A stretch of DNA of 64,000 nt from Amycolatopsis mongoliensis (GCF_030285665.1 NZ_CP127295.1:7750001-7814000), one strand, 5' to 3'; counted from the stretch's first letter, positions 34,770-47,489 are shown. Notes: a model not told the origin generated them from the sequence alone. Numbers and translations: made by a program.

Positions 34770-35767
34770 GACCGCCCGCCCAGCTTCGTCAGCAACGGCG
34801 TGAGCAGGTCGGGCGTCAGGACCAGGCTGTCGATCTGCGGCAGGTTGCCGGCCAGCTCCTTCAGCGCCAGCCCGGTGAGCACGCCCTCGGGCAGGTCGCG
34901 GTACGCCGCCAGCCGGGCCGCCTCACCCGCGGCCTCCGCCTCGCCGAGCGCTCGCTTGCCTTCGGCTTCCACGAGCGTCAGGCGTTCCTTGCGCGATGCC
35001 TGCGCCTCGGTCTCGATCCGGTTCGCCGCGGCGGCTTCTTCGGCCTGGCGCCGCGCGTTCGCCCCGCGCTGGGCGACCAGCTGCTCTTCGCGGCGGGCCA
35101 GCTCGATCTGGCTCTGCAGCTCGTTCTCGCCGATCGCCCGTTCGCGTTCGACGGCCAGCGCGCGCCGCTCGAAGGTCGCCCGGTCGGCCTCCTGCTGCAC
35201 CTTCTCCCGCGCGGTCGTCTGCAACGCCTTCTCGACCTCCGGCTCGGCCCGGATGGCCACGACGCGGACGTCGACGACGGCCGAGCCGGTCTGCGCGAGC
35301 CGGGTGTCCTCCTCGGCCAGGCCGGCGCGGATCCGGTCGCGGACCGCGCGCACGCCGTCGACCAGCGCGGTCTCCAGGGGAGTGCGGGTCAGCACCTCGA
35401 CGGCGTACTGCTGGACGTTCTCGGTGAGCAGCCCGCTGATCTGGGCGAGGGGATCGCTTCTCCAGCGCCCGGTGTCGGGGTCGATGGAGAAGTCGATCCG
35501 CTGCGCGGCCAGCGCCGGGTCCTCGATCCTGAACGTCAGCGCGAGCTGCACGGTGACGTCCTGGAAGTCGGCCGTGCGGGCGTGGAACAGCAGCGGCAGC
35601 TCGCGGTCGTCGACCGGGACCTCGGAGACGACCGCGGTCAGCGGCCGGTACCAGAACGACAGCCCGACGCCGTCGTGCGCGAGCTTGCCGCGGCGGTAGT
35701 GGCGGATGTGCACGGTGGGTGCGCCGCGCAGGTGCCGGAACCCGAACCGGCGGTCGATGTCAGCCAT
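34766..35767 (-). CDS. SPFH/Band 7 domain protein
   Basis: A 333-aa protein. The SPFH domain spans about residues 20-190 (RTADFQDVTVQLALTFRIEDP, then LTENVQQYAVEVLTRTP). It is followed by a long Glu/Ala/Arg-rich coiled coil of about 100 residues and a short C-terminal domain. No N-terminal membrane helix is visible, so membrane contact would need a partner. ATG 35767 has AGGAGAGAT upstream. It faces nrtR across 83 bp holding two perfect operators, so it heads an NrtR-regulated operon. Confidence 0.82.
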   Translation of the reverse strand: MADIDRRFGFRHLRGAPTVHIRHYRRGKLAHDGVGLSFWYRPLTAVVSEVPVDDRELPLLFHARTADFQDVTVQLALTFRIEDPALAAQRIDFSIDPDTGRWRSDPLAQISGLLTENVQQYAVEVLTRTPLETALVDGVRAVRDRIRAGLAEEDTRLAQTGSAVVDVRVVAIRAEPEVEKALQTTAREKVQQEADRATFERRALAVERERAIGENELQSQIELARREEQLVAQRGANARRQAEEAAAANRIETEAQASRKERLTLVEAEGKRALGEAEAAGEAARLAAYRDLPEGVLTGLALKELAGNLPQIDSLVLTPDLLTPLLTKLGGRS

Positions 35768-35779
35768 GATCTCTCCTCT

Positions 35780-35798
35780 TATCGTCGGGGTGACGATA
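35780..35798. promoter_or_regulatory. NrtR operator 1
   Basis: TATCGTC-GGGGT-GACGATA, a perfect 7-bp inverted repeat. Its edge lies 13 bp upstream of the SPFH start codon. It shares ATCGTC-N5-GACGAT with operator 2. NrtR sites in actinobacteria are palindromes of this size. Confidence 0.75.
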
Positions 35799-35812
35799 TG
35801 CGGAGCCCGCCC

Positions 35813-35833
35813 TAATCGTCAAGCTGACGATTA
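35813..35833. promoter_or_regulatory. NrtR operator 2
   Basis: TAATCGTC-AAGCT-GACGATTA, a perfect 8-bp inverted repeat 17 bp upstream of the nrtR start. The centres of the two operators are 34 bp apart, a little over three helical turns, so two dimers could bind on nearly the same face and repress both directions. Confidence 0.78.
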
Positions 35834-35850
35834 GCAGGTAGGGTGGTGGC

Positions 35851-36528
35851 ATGGGTCACCCGCCGTTCGCCGTCACCGTCGACCTCGTCGTGCTCACCCT
35901 GACCGGGGACGAGCTGTGCGCACTGGTCGTGCGCCGCGGGGTCGAGCCGTACCGGGGGGAGTGGGCGCTGCCCGGCGGGTTCGTCCGGGCGGACGAAGAC
36001 CTCTCGGACGCGGCGCGGCGGGAACTGGCGGAGGAGACCGGACTGGCGCCGGGGACCGTCCACATCGAACAGCTCGCCGGCTACGGCGCCCCGGACCGGG
36101 ACCCGCGGATGCGGGTGGTGACGGTCGCCTACCTGGCGCTGGCCCCGGACCTGCCGGTGCCGCGCGCGGGCACGGACGCGGCGGAGGCCCGCTGGGCCCC
36201 GGTGGGGTCGCTGTCCCGCGAGCACCTGGCCTTCGACCACGACCGGATCCTGGCGGACGGGGTGGAGCGGGCCCGGGCGAAGCTGGAGTACTCGCCGCTG
36301 GCGACGGCGTTCTGCGCGCCGGAGTTCACGGTCGCGGAGCTGCGGCGGGTGTACGAGCTGGTCTGGGACACGCGGCTCGACCCGCGCAACTTCCACCGCA
36401 AGGTGACCGGCGCCGAGGGACTGCTGGAGCCGACCGGCGGGACGACCACCCGCGACGGTGGGCGCCCGGCCCGGCTGTACCGGCGCGGGAAGGCCGAACT
36501 GCTGTACCCGCCGATGTTGCGAGCCTGA
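35851..36528 (+). CDS. nrtR: NrtR-type transcriptional regulator (Nudix domain plus winged helix)
   Basis: A 225-aa protein. The N-terminal Nudix domain (about 6-140) carries a complete Nudix box at residues 43-65 (G-x5-E-x7-REL-x-EE-x-GL). The C-terminal winged helix (about 150-220) includes FTVAELRRVYELVWD and NFHRKV. NrtR proteins repress NAD-metabolism genes and respond to ADP-ribose-type ligands. Many have lost the Nudix catalytic residues, whereas here the box is intact, so hydrolysis is possible. It stops 3 bp before the convergent ABC permease gene ends. Confidence 0.85.
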   Translation: MGHPPFAVTVDLVVLTLTGDELCALVVRRGVEPYRGEWALPGGFVRADEDLSDAARRELAEETGLAPGTVHIEQLAGYGAPDRDPRMRVVTVAYLALAPDLPVPRAGTDAAEARWAPVGSLSREHLAFDHDRILADGVERARAKLEYSPLATAFCAPEFTVAELRRVYELVWDTRLDPRNFHRKVTGAEGLLEPTGGTTTRDGGRPARLYRRGKAELLYPPMLRA

Positions 36529-36531
36529 CGC

Positions 36532-38307
36532 TCAGGCGGCGCCGAGCACGCGTCCGGCGGGACGGCGCGTGCAGGCCCACGCGGGCAACGCGGTCAGCAC
36601 GCCGACCGCCAGCAGCACGCCGAGTGCGGCCACGAGCTGCCACGACGCCGGGGGAGTGGCGAACTTGGGGTTGAAGAACGCGTACAGGCCGATCCCGCCC
36701 GGGATCCCGGCCAGCACCGCGGGCACGGCGGCCAGGAGCTGAGCGGTGCACAGCGCCGTGACGACCTGGCCGGGAGTGGCGCCGAGGGTGCGGGTGACGG
36801 CCAGGGCGCGGCGCCCCTGGACCGCGGTGCTCCAGCTGACGAACACCGTGTTGAGCGCGGAAAGTGCCGCCAGCGCGACGGTGACGCCGAGCGCCACCTG
36901 GCCGATCCGGCTGTTCACCGCCGCCATGGCGGGATCGGTCAGCCCGGTTCCGGTGTCGTGGGCGACGGAGGTGCGGAACGCGAGCATCGCGGACACGGTG
37001 ACGCTGATGGCGGCGGTGCCGATCGCCGTCAGCGCGGCGCGGCCGGGCCGGCGGGCGAGCAGCCGGACGCCGACCAGGAGCGAGGTGGGCAGGTACGCCG
37101 TCATCGCGGTCAGCCGCGGGCGGCGCGTGACCGGGTGGACCGGCTCGGCCAAGGCGTGGACGGTGCTCGTGCGGGTGGCCCGCAGCACGGGCCCGAGCGT
37201 CGCGGCCAGGACCACCAGCGCGGCGAGGAGGACCACGGCGACGACGGTGCCGGTGGTCGGCGGGCCGGTGGTGACGAGCAGGCCGGCGCTGGGGTTGGCC
37301 AGCCCGGGTGCGGCCAGCGTCCCGGCGGTCAGGCCGAGCGCGGTGGCCACGGCGGTCGGCAGCAGGTACTGCGCCAGCAGGACCGCGGCGACGGTCCGGG
37401 GCCCGGCCCCGACGGCCTTGAGCAGCCCGGCACGCCGGTTGTCGCGGCTCGCGCGGACGGCGGCGAGCGCGGCGAGGGTGACGATCGCGGCCGCGGCGAG
37501 CAGCCAGCCGCCGACGACCAGGGTGGGCTGGGTGTCCTTGATCATGTTCCGGTCCGTCTCGAGGACGGTCTGCCAGGTGTGGGTGTTGACCCAGTCGCCA
37601 CCCCGGTTGTCCTTGGCGAACACCGTGTCGCGCCAGTGGGCCGGCGCGTCGGGATCGGACAGCTTCAGGTGGATCAGGTGGACGGGGGTGGCGTCTCCGA
37701 CCGCCGCCCGGGCGTCGGCGGTGGTGAGCCAGATCCGGCCGCCGCGGTCCGACGGCCCGGGCCCCTGAGCCCAGTCGCTCCACGGGTACACCGGGGTGGC
37801 GGCGCTGATCGCGATCCCGGCAACGGGGTAGTCGCGCTTCCCGATGGTGACGCTGTCACCCACGTGCACGCCGAAGACCTCCGCGAAGCCGCGCTCGACC
37901 ACGGCGCCGCCGGGACGCACCCAGGAGCCGTCGGTGACCAGCGGCCTGTCCACAGTGGACGCCGTGGTTTCCCGGCCCTCGACCGAAGCGTGCGCGTCGC
38001 GGCCGTGCAGCCCGACGGTGGCGTCGAAGGCGAAGACCGGGTCGGACTGCCCGGCCACCCCGGGCGCGGTCGCGAGGCGGTGCGCCAGGTCGGCCGGGTC
38101 CGCGGCCGTCGTGATGGCGGTGATGTCGGGGCCGGCGGTGGCCTCGCGGGTCTGCTCGAACCCGGTGGTCACGGCGTTGCCGACCGCCAGGCCCAGGGTC
38201 AGGGCCGCGGTGGCGGCCGTGACGGCGACGAGGAACAGCGCGGCCTCGCCGGGGCGGCGCCGCAGGTCGCGCGCGGCCAGGCGCCACAGCAGCAGCAGAC
38301 GTCCCAC
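36532..38307 (-). CDS. FtsX-like ABC transporter permease
   Basis: A 591-aa MacB/FtsX-type permease. The first membrane helix is near residue 20-45 (GEAALFLVAVTAATAALTL), then an extracytoplasmic domain of about 230 residues, and groups of three helices at about 265-375 and 470-590. The second half repeats the FtsX core. It has no signal peptide. GTG 38307 lies 3 bp after the ATPase stop. With the ATPase it forms an exporter or a membrane-stress device; substrate unknown. Confidence 0.85.
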   Translation of the reverse strand: MGRLLLLWRLAARDLRRRPGEAALFLVAVTAATAALTLGLAVGNAVTTGFEQTREATAGPDITAITTAADPADLAHRLATAPGVAGQSDPVFAFDATVGLHGRDAHASVEGRETTASTVDRPLVTDGSWVRPGGAVVERGFAEVFGVHVGDSVTIGKRDYPVAGIAISAATPVYPWSDWAQGPGPSDRGGRIWLTTADARAAVGDATPVHLIHLKLSDPDAPAHWRDTVFAKDNRGGDWVNTHTWQTVLETDRNMIKDTQPTLVVGGWLLAAAAIVTLAALAAVRASRDNRRAGLLKAVGAGPRTVAAVLLAQYLLPTAVATALGLTAGTLAAPGLANPSAGLLVTTGPPTTGTVVAVVLLAALVVLAATLGPVLRATRTSTVHALAEPVHPVTRRPRLTAMTAYLPTSLLVGVRLLARRPGRAALTAIGTAAISVTVSAMLAFRTSVAHDTGTGLTDPAMAAVNSRIGQVALGVTVALAALSALNTVFVSWSTAVQGRRALAVTRTLGATPGQVVTALCTAQLLAAVPAVLAGIPGGIGLYAFFNPKFATPPASWQLVAALGVLLAVGVLTALPAWACTRRPAGRVLGAA

Positions 38308-38310
38308 GGC

Positions 38311-39090
38311 TCAGCCTTCCCAGCTCAGCAGCGCGCCGAGCGGGGTGGTGTCCCCGAAGCCGGTGCCGAGGCGGGTGTCGTCCACGAGCGCGCCGTCGCG
38401 CAGCGAGACGACGCGGTCGGCCGTCGCGGCGACGCGCTCGTCGTGGGTGACCACGACCAGTGTCTGGCCGGCGGCGCGCAGCTCGTCGAAGAGCCGGAGG
38501 ATGTCGTGGGTCGCGGCGCTGTCGAGGTTTCCGGTGGGCTCGTCGGCGAGGACCACCAGCGGCTCGTTGACCAGCGCCCGGGCGATCGCGACCCGCTGCC
38601 GCTGCCCGCCGGACAGTTCCGAGGGCAGGTGCCGCGCCCGGCCGGCGAGCCCCACGCGGTCGAGGATGCCGGCGGCCCGGGTGCGCGCGGTCCGCGGCGA
38701 GGCACCGGCGAGCAGCGCGGGCAGCTCGACGTTCTCGGCCGCGGACAGCTCGTCCATCAGGTGGAAGTCCTGGAAGACGAAGCCGATGGCGCGCCGCCGC
38801 AGCCCGGCCAGGGCCCGCTCGCCGAGGTGGTCGATGCGCCGCCCGCCGAGCCACACCTGGCCGCCGGTGGGCCGGTCGAGACCGCCGAGCAGCTGCAGCA
38901 GCGTCGACTTGCCACAGCCGCTCGGACCGGTCACGGCGAGCGTCTGCCCGGCGGGAACGTCGAGGTCGACCCCGTCGACGGCCCGCACCAGGCTCTCGCC
39001 CCGCCCGTACACCCGCGACAGGCCGGCCGCCCGCAGCACCGGCCCGCCGTCCGTGGCCCTCCGCTGCGAGCGGCCCCTGACCAGCGTCAT
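38311..39090 (-). CDS. ABC transporter ATP-binding protein (LolD/MacB type)
   Basis: A 259-aa ATPase. Walker A is GPSGCGKST, the Q-loop FVFQDFHL, the signature LSGGQRQR, Walker B VVLADEPTGNLDS and the H-loop VTHDE. GGAGGAAAC precedes ATG 39090. It overlaps the PadR gene by 4 bp and is followed directly by the permease, so regulator, ATPase and permease are one transcript. Confidence 0.93.
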   Translation of the reverse strand: MTLVRGRSQRRATDGGPVLRAAGLSRVYGRGESLVRAVDGVDLDVPAGQTLAVTGPSGCGKSTLLQLLGGLDRPTGGQVWLGGRRIDHLGERALAGLRRRAIGFVFQDFHLMDELSAAENVELPALLAGASPRTARTRAAGILDRVGLAGRARHLPSELSGGQRQRVAIARALVNEPLVVLADEPTGNLDSAATHDILRLFDELRAAGQTLVVVTHDERVAATADRVVSLRDGALVDDTRLGTGFGDTTPLGALLSWEG

Positions 39091-39620
39091 GCGTTTCCTC
39101 CGTCGTTCTCGCGGGCGGACCAGGTCCGCTCGCACGCCTCCAGCCAGCGCAGTTCGGCCTGCCAGCGCAGGGCGATGCCCTCCAGCAGCAGCCCGGGCTC
39201 CGAGTTCGTGTCGTGGGCGAGGACGGCGTGCTGGACCTCGGCGAGGCTGCGGAGCAGTTCCCGCCGCCGCGCGTCCACGAGCGCCAGCGGATCGGCCAGC
39301 CCCGACTCGGCCGCGGCCACCAGCTTCAGGTGGAACTCCGTGACGTCGGCCTTGGGGCCGGTGCCCTCGGTCATCCACGTGACCACCCGCTCCTGCCCGG
39401 CCGCGGTCAGCGCGTACACCTTGCGCCGCGGGCCGCGCACCGGCGCGTCTTCCCGTTCCTGGACGACCAGGCCCGCCTTCTCGAGCCGGGTGAGCGTCAC
39501 GTAGATCTGCCCCACGTTCAGCGCTTCCCCCAACGGGCCGAGCGCCGCGACCAGCCGCCGTCGCAGGTCGTAGCCGTGCGACGGTTCCTTGGCCAGCAGT
39601 GCCAGCACGACGTCCTGCAC
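39087..39620 (-). CDS. PadR family regulator
   Basis: A 177-aa regulator. The winged helix at about residues 1-85 has VVLALLAKEPSHGYDLRRRL and GQIYVTLTRLEKAGLV. The C-terminal helical dimerisation region (Vir_act_alpha_C) follows. GGAGG lies 7 nt before GTG 39620. As first gene of the exporter transcript it probably represses its own operon in response to the exported compound. Confidence 0.9.
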   Translation of the reverse strand: MQDVVLALLAKEPSHGYDLRRRLVAALGPLGEALNVGQIYVTLTRLEKAGLVVQEREDAPVRGPRRKVYALTAAGQERVVTWMTEGTGPKADVTEFHLKLVAAAESGLADPLALVDARRRELLRSLAEVQHAVLAHDTNSEPGLLLEGIALRWQAELRWLEACERTWSARENDGGNA

Positions 39621-39672
39621 GGATCCGCCTCCCTTGGACCCGTCAATAGATAGCGGTTAGCCAAAGGGAGTG

Positions 39673-40809
39673 TCAAGCGGCTCGTGCGGGCACCAGCCGC
39701 CGTGCGGCGGTGACCAGGGGCAGCAACCGCGTGCCGAAGTTGCGGGCCGCCAGGCCTCCGCGCGTGGCCGGGATCAGCAAGGCCGCGGCCGTGGAAACGC
39801 TGCGCTGCTTGGGTTCCACCAGCTTCCGGTGCGCGCTTTCGTACCGCCGGAACGCCGACGCCGCGTCACCCGGTGTCCGGCCCAGCTCCTGCGCGAGCGT
39901 GTACGCGCCCGCCATCGCCAGCGTCGAGCCGTCGCCGAACAGGGACACGCACGACGCCGCGTCCCCGGCCAGCGCGATCCGGCCGGACGCCCAGCCGGTC
40001 ATCCGCACCCGGCTCACCGAGTCCAGGTACAGGTCGTCCGCCTCGCGCACGCGCTCCAGCAGCTCCGGCACGCGCCAGCCCGCGCCGTCGTACGACTCGG
40101 CGAGCATGCGCTTGTGCAGCGCCGAATCCCGGTGGTCGAACCCCGGCACGGCGTCGCCGCGGAACATGAACGCCGCGATCCCGGTGCCGCGCGCCGGGTG
40201 CACCGCGACCGCCCGGCCGGGCGAGTTGTACATCACCAGCTCCGTGCGGTCGGCCGGCGGTTCGGCCAGCGGCAGCGTCGCGATGTAGACCCCCATGTGC
40301 TCGACGAACGCGTGCTCCGGCCCGAACGCCAGCCGCCGCACGGCGGAATGCAGGCCGTCGGCGCCGATCACCAGGTCGAAGCGCCGCGGGGTGCCCCGCT
40401 CGAACGTGACGTCGACCCCGCCGCCGTCCTGGTGGAGCTCGGTGACCGAGTCGTGGAAGACGAACTCGGTGTCCGGCCGCGCGGCTTCGTGCAGGATCGC
40501 CGCGAGGTCGGTGCGGGGCAGCTCGATGCCGCCGTCGCCGCCCACCGTGACGCGGCCGGTCCGCCGCCCCGCGTCGTCGACGAACTTCAGCGACGTCACG
40601 GCGGTGCCCGCTTCGCGCAGCTTCGCGGTGATGCCCATCCGGTCGGCGACGGGCGCGGCCGGCCCGCGGACGTCCACGGGGCTGCCGCTCGAGCGCAGCC
40701 CGGCGGCGCGCTCGACCACGGTCGGCCGGAAGCCCGCGCGGGCCAGCCAGTACGCCAGCGTCGGCCCGGCGACGCCCGCGCCGGAGATCAGTACGGTCTG
40801 CTCGGTCAT
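39673..40809 (-). CDS. FAD-dependent aromatic-type monooxygenase
   Basis: A 378-aa protein of the p-hydroxybenzoate-hydroxylase class. The FAD-binding motif is LISGAGVAGPTLAYWLA at the N-terminus, the middle motif VIGADGLHSAVRR, and the second FAD motif RIALAGDAASCVSLFGDGS (about 275-293). Such enzymes oxygenate small aromatic or polyketide-like molecules and may act in detoxification. It is divergent from a TetR gene with two candidate operators between them, so TetR-controlled induction is likely. Confidence 0.88.
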   Translation of the reverse strand: MTEQTVLISGAGVAGPTLAYWLARAGFRPTVVERAAGLRSSGSPVDVRGPAAPVADRMGITAKLREAGTAVTSLKFVDDAGRRTGRVTVGGDGGIELPRTDLAAILHEAARPDTEFVFHDSVTELHQDGGGVDVTFERGTPRRFDLVIGADGLHSAVRRLAFGPEHAFVEHMGVYIATLPLAEPPADRTELVMYNSPGRAVAVHPARGTGIAAFMFRGDAVPGFDHRDSALHKRMLAESYDGAGWRVPELLERVREADDLYLDSVSRVRMTGWASGRIALAGDAASCVSLFGDGSTLAMAGAYTLAQELGRTPGDAASAFRRYESAHRKLVEPKQRSVSTAAALLIPATRGGLAARNFGTRLLPLVTAARRLVPARAA

Positions 40810-40830
40810 GGTGGTACCCCCATCAAGGTC

Positions 40831-40876
40831 CTGACCATCGGTCAGTCCCGACCGTACGCTCCTGTCCAACGGTCAG
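40831..40876. promoter_or_regulatory. Two TetR operators between monooxygenase and TetR genes
   Basis: CTGACCATCGGTCAG (40831-40845) is a perfect 15-bp dyad with a 3-bp centre. CTGTCCAACGGTCAG (40862-40876) is the same with one change. They are 31 bp apart and cover the divergent promoter region. They match the size and symmetry of TetR-family sites. Confidence 0.65.
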
Positions 40877-40897
40877 GCAAGCGGTTAGGCTCGGGCG

Positions 40898-41593
40898 ATG
40901 ACCGACGACACCCGGGCCCGGATCCTGCGCGCCGCGCTCGAGGAGTTCTCCGAGCGCGGCTTCCACGCGACGTCGGTCCGGGAGCTGGCCGAACGCGTCG
41001 GCGTCACCAAGACCGCGGTGCTGTACCACTTCCCGGGCAAGGCGGACATCGTGACGGCGCTGGCCGAACCGCTCCTGGCCGACCTCGAAGCGACCATGAC
41101 GAAGGCCGCGGACGCCGCCGACCCGCGTACGGCGGCGATCGAAGGCCTCCTCGACGTGTGGCTCGGCCACCGCTACCTGCTCCGGATGAACCTGCGGGAC
41201 CTCGGGCTGACCGCGTCGAAGGCGGTGTTCGAGCGCTTCCGCGCCGGCATGCTCAAGGCGAACCAGCTGGTGGCGGGCCCGGACGCGGACCTGGCCCGCC
41301 AGGTCCGGGCGGCGCAGGCGATCGCGATGCTCAGCGACCCGGTGGTGCTGTTCGCCGACGCCCCGGTGGACGAGCTCCGCGCCGCGGTCCTCGACGGCGT
41401 CGACCGGCTGTACGCCGAACCGGAACCCGGGAGCCGGCCGCGTGGCCGCCGCGGCCGCCCGACGGTGATGAGCCCGGAGACGATCGAGGCGGCACGGCGC
41501 CTCTACGACGCGGGCCGCGCCCCGGCCGACATCGCGATGGCGCTAGGCGTCTCCCGCGCCACGATCTACCGGCACCTCCCCGGCGCCGAATAA
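40898..41593 (+). CDS. TetR family regulator with an additional C-terminal helix-turn-helix
   Basis: A 231-aa protein. The N-terminal TetR helix-turn-helix (about residues 8-53) has RILRAALEEFSERGF and VTKTAVLYHFPGK. After the helical ligand domain and a basic linker (SRPRGRRGRP, about 178-187) comes ETIEAARRLYDAGRAPADIA and LGVSRATIYRHL, which looks like the DNA-binding domain of Hin/resolvase proteins. Two DNA-binding modules in one TetR chain are not the usual arrangement. It very likely controls the divergent monooxygenase. No good ribosome binding site is visible before ATG 40898. Confidence 0.85.
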   Translation: MTDDTRARILRAALEEFSERGFHATSVRELAERVGVTKTAVLYHFPGKADIVTALAEPLLADLEATMTKAADAADPRTAAIEGLLDVWLGHRYLLRMNLRDLGLTASKAVFERFRAGMLKANQLVAGPDADLARQVRAAQAIAMLSDPVVLFADAPVDELRAAVLDGVDRLYAEPEPGSRPRGRRGRPTVMSPETIEAARRLYDAGRAPADIAMALGVSRATIYRHLPGAE

Positions 41594-41612
41594 TGAGACG
41601 CATTAATGAGAC

Positions 41613-42206
41613 TTACTGAGACGTGACCTCGATGGCCGGCAACGCCGCGAGCTGACCGGAGGTGAGCTTCGAAGCCGCTTCGAAGACCTTCGCCTGGTGC
41701 TCCTTGATGCGCTCGTCCACCAGCCGGCTCAGCTCGAAGGCCAGCCGCCCGGTCTGCCGGACCGTGACGTCGTCGACCAGGGGCCGCACGGCCGAGGTGA
41801 TGACGATGCCCTCGGCCGCTCCGGACCCGGACTGGGAGACACCCACCGCGTAGGTCTCGCGCGGGTTGACCGGCCCGTCGATCGAGAAGTCCCGGATCCG
41901 GCCGAGCAGCGCGTGCCACTCGGCGACCTCACCAGGGACTTCGGTGGCCTTGACATCGGCGACGGTCAACCCCATGCCGCGGTCGCCGGTGCGGAAACAG
42001 CGGGCGTACGAGTTGAGCGCCGACACCCAGAGCGCCTCGACGAGCACGGCGTCCACCCGCGGCTGAGCCAGCTCCGCCACCAGCCGTTCGCAGCACTTGA
42101 GCGTGAACTGGAGGTCATCGAAGATCGCGACGAGGTCGGCCAGGCCCAGCGCACCGGGCGTCGCCAGCTGCCGGGCGCTCGAAGGGGTCGTCGTGGAGGG
42201 GGTCAT
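41613..42206 (-). CDS. Conserved-looking hypothetical protein
   Basis: A 197-aa soluble protein I do not recognise. Codon use has the high third-position GC of real genes here. It is helical at the N-terminus (LADLVAIFDDLQFTLKCCERLV) and has a central beta-rich part with GIVITSAVRPLVDDVTVRQTG. There is no signal peptide or membrane segment. ATG 42206 is preceded by GGAG at a suitable distance; a GTG at 42245 is possible. Confidence 0.6.
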   Translation of the reverse strand: MTPSTTTPSSARQLATPGALGLADLVAIFDDLQFTLKCCERLVAELAQPRVDAVLVEALWVSALNSYARCFRTGDRGMGLTVADVKATEVPGEVAEWHALLGRIRDFSIDGPVNPRETYAVGVSQSGSGAAEGIVITSAVRPLVDDVTVRQTGRLAFELSRLVDERIKEHQAKVFEAASKLTSGQLAALPAIEVTSQ

Positions 42207-42269
42207 CCGGGGACGCTCCTGTCCTGGCGTGGACCTCCACGACACCGCATCCGGGGCGTCCCGCCGGTC

Positions 42270-46223
<3,954 letters not shown>

Positions 46224-46300
46224 CACCCACCTCCTGGAGGACGAGTATGCCCGTCCCCGCCCGCGCCGCTACCCGGGCGGCCGTGCTCGGAACGCCGACT

Positions 46301-46407
46301 CGCGTGATTGAACGGCCGACACCCGTGATCGGAGGGTCGACACGGGCTCGCCCGCCGTGTCGACCCCGCAATCACGCGTGTCGACCCGCTGATCACGCGT
46401 GTCGACC
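46301..46407. repeat. Nested inverted repeat and 16-bp direct repeats
   Basis: CGCGTGATTG (46301-46310) pairs with CAATCACGCG (46369-46378). Inside it GGGTCGACACGG (46334-46345) pairs with CCGTGTCGACCC (46355-46366). ATCACGCGTGTCGACC then occurs twice as a direct repeat (46371-46386 and 46392-46407). The 201-bp gap between the lacI-type gene and glutaminase contains nothing else. Confidence 0.65.
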
Positions 46408-46424
46408 GTGCCGGCACGCGTTCC

Positions 46425-47330
46425 TCAGAAGATGGACCAGCCGGTCAACGTCGTGAAGCGGTCCAGCGCCGACACGCCCGCGACCGAGTTGCCGCGCGCG
46501 TCCAGGCCCGGGCTCCACACGCACACCGCGCACCGGCCCGGGACCACCGCGAGGATCCCGCCGCCCACGCCGCTCTTGCCCGGCAGCCCGACCCGGTAGG
46601 CGAACTCGCCCGCCGCGTCGTACGTGCCGCACGTCAGCATCACCGCGTTGATCCGCTTCGCCGCGCTCAGCTCCAGCAGGCGGGTGCCGTCGTTGCGGAC
46701 GCCGTGGCGGGCCAGGAACAACGCCGAACGCGCGACGTCCGCGCAGCTCATCGCGATCGAGCACTGGCGGACGTACTGGTCGAGCACCGACGGCACCGGG
46801 TGGCGCATGTTGCCGTAGGACGCCATGAAGTACGCGAGGGCTCGGTTGCGGTCGGCGTGGCCCGCCTCCGACTCGGCCACTTCCGGGTCGACGTCGATGT
46901 CCGGCCGGCCGCTCTCCTCGCGCAGGAACGCCAGCAGCGCGTCGACCGCGTCGCCGCGGCGGGCGAGCTCGTCGGTTACCACCAGCGCGCCCGCGTTGAT
47001 GAACGGGTTGCGCGGGATGCCGTCCTCGTGTTCCAGCTGCACCAGCGAGTTGAACGGGTCGCCGGACGGTTCGCGTCCGACGCGCGCCCACACGCCGTCG
47101 CCACGGGACAGCACCAGGGCCAGCGTGAACACCTTGGACATGCTCTGCACCGAGAACGGCCGCTCCCAGTCGCCGACGCCGTGCAGTCCACCGTCCACTT
47201 CGGCCACCGCCATGCCGAACCGGTGCGGCTCGATCCGGGCCAGGGCGGGGATGTAGTCCGCGACGGCGCCGCGGCCGACCTCGGGCGCGACGTCGACGGC
47301 GATCCGGTCCAGCAGCGCCGCGAGGTTCAC
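46425..47330 (-). CDS. glsA: Glutaminase A
   Basis: A 301-aa protein of the serine-dependent beta-lactamase-like glutaminase family. The active Ser-Lys pair is in FSVQSMSKVFTLAL. EHEDGIPRNPFINAGAL, the Tyr of MASYGNMRHPV, and GLPGKSGVGGGILAVVPG near the C-terminus are conserved. It converts glutamine to glutamate and ammonia. GTG 47330 gives the usual length; the frame is open further upstream, but those residues have no family likeness. It is divergent from an amino-acid permease. Confidence 0.88.
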   Translation of the reverse strand: MNLAALLDRIAVDVAPEVGRGAVADYIPALARIEPHRFGMAVAEVDGGLHGVGDWERPFSVQSMSKVFTLALVLSRGDGVWARVGREPSGDPFNSLVQLEHEDGIPRNPFINAGALVVTDELARRGDAVDALLAFLREESGRPDIDVDPEVAESEAGHADRNRALAYFMASYGNMRHPVPSVLDQYVRQCSIAMSCADVARSALFLARHGVRNDGTRLLELSAAKRINAVMLTCGTYDAAGEFAYRVGLPGKSGVGGGILAVVPGRCAVCVWSPGLDARGNSVAGVSALDRFTTLTGWSIF

Positions 47331-47489
47331 GGCCGTAGCGTAGAAGCCGCGTCCGCCCGGGCGCACGGCGGCCCTGTCAAATCGAAACCGGGTGATACCA
47401 GCGAAATACCCCTGGTGATCTCCGGCACATGTTAAGTCTTCCTTAGCCTGCTTGGTGACTTGCCGCACAACGTTTAGCGTCTGGCAACC

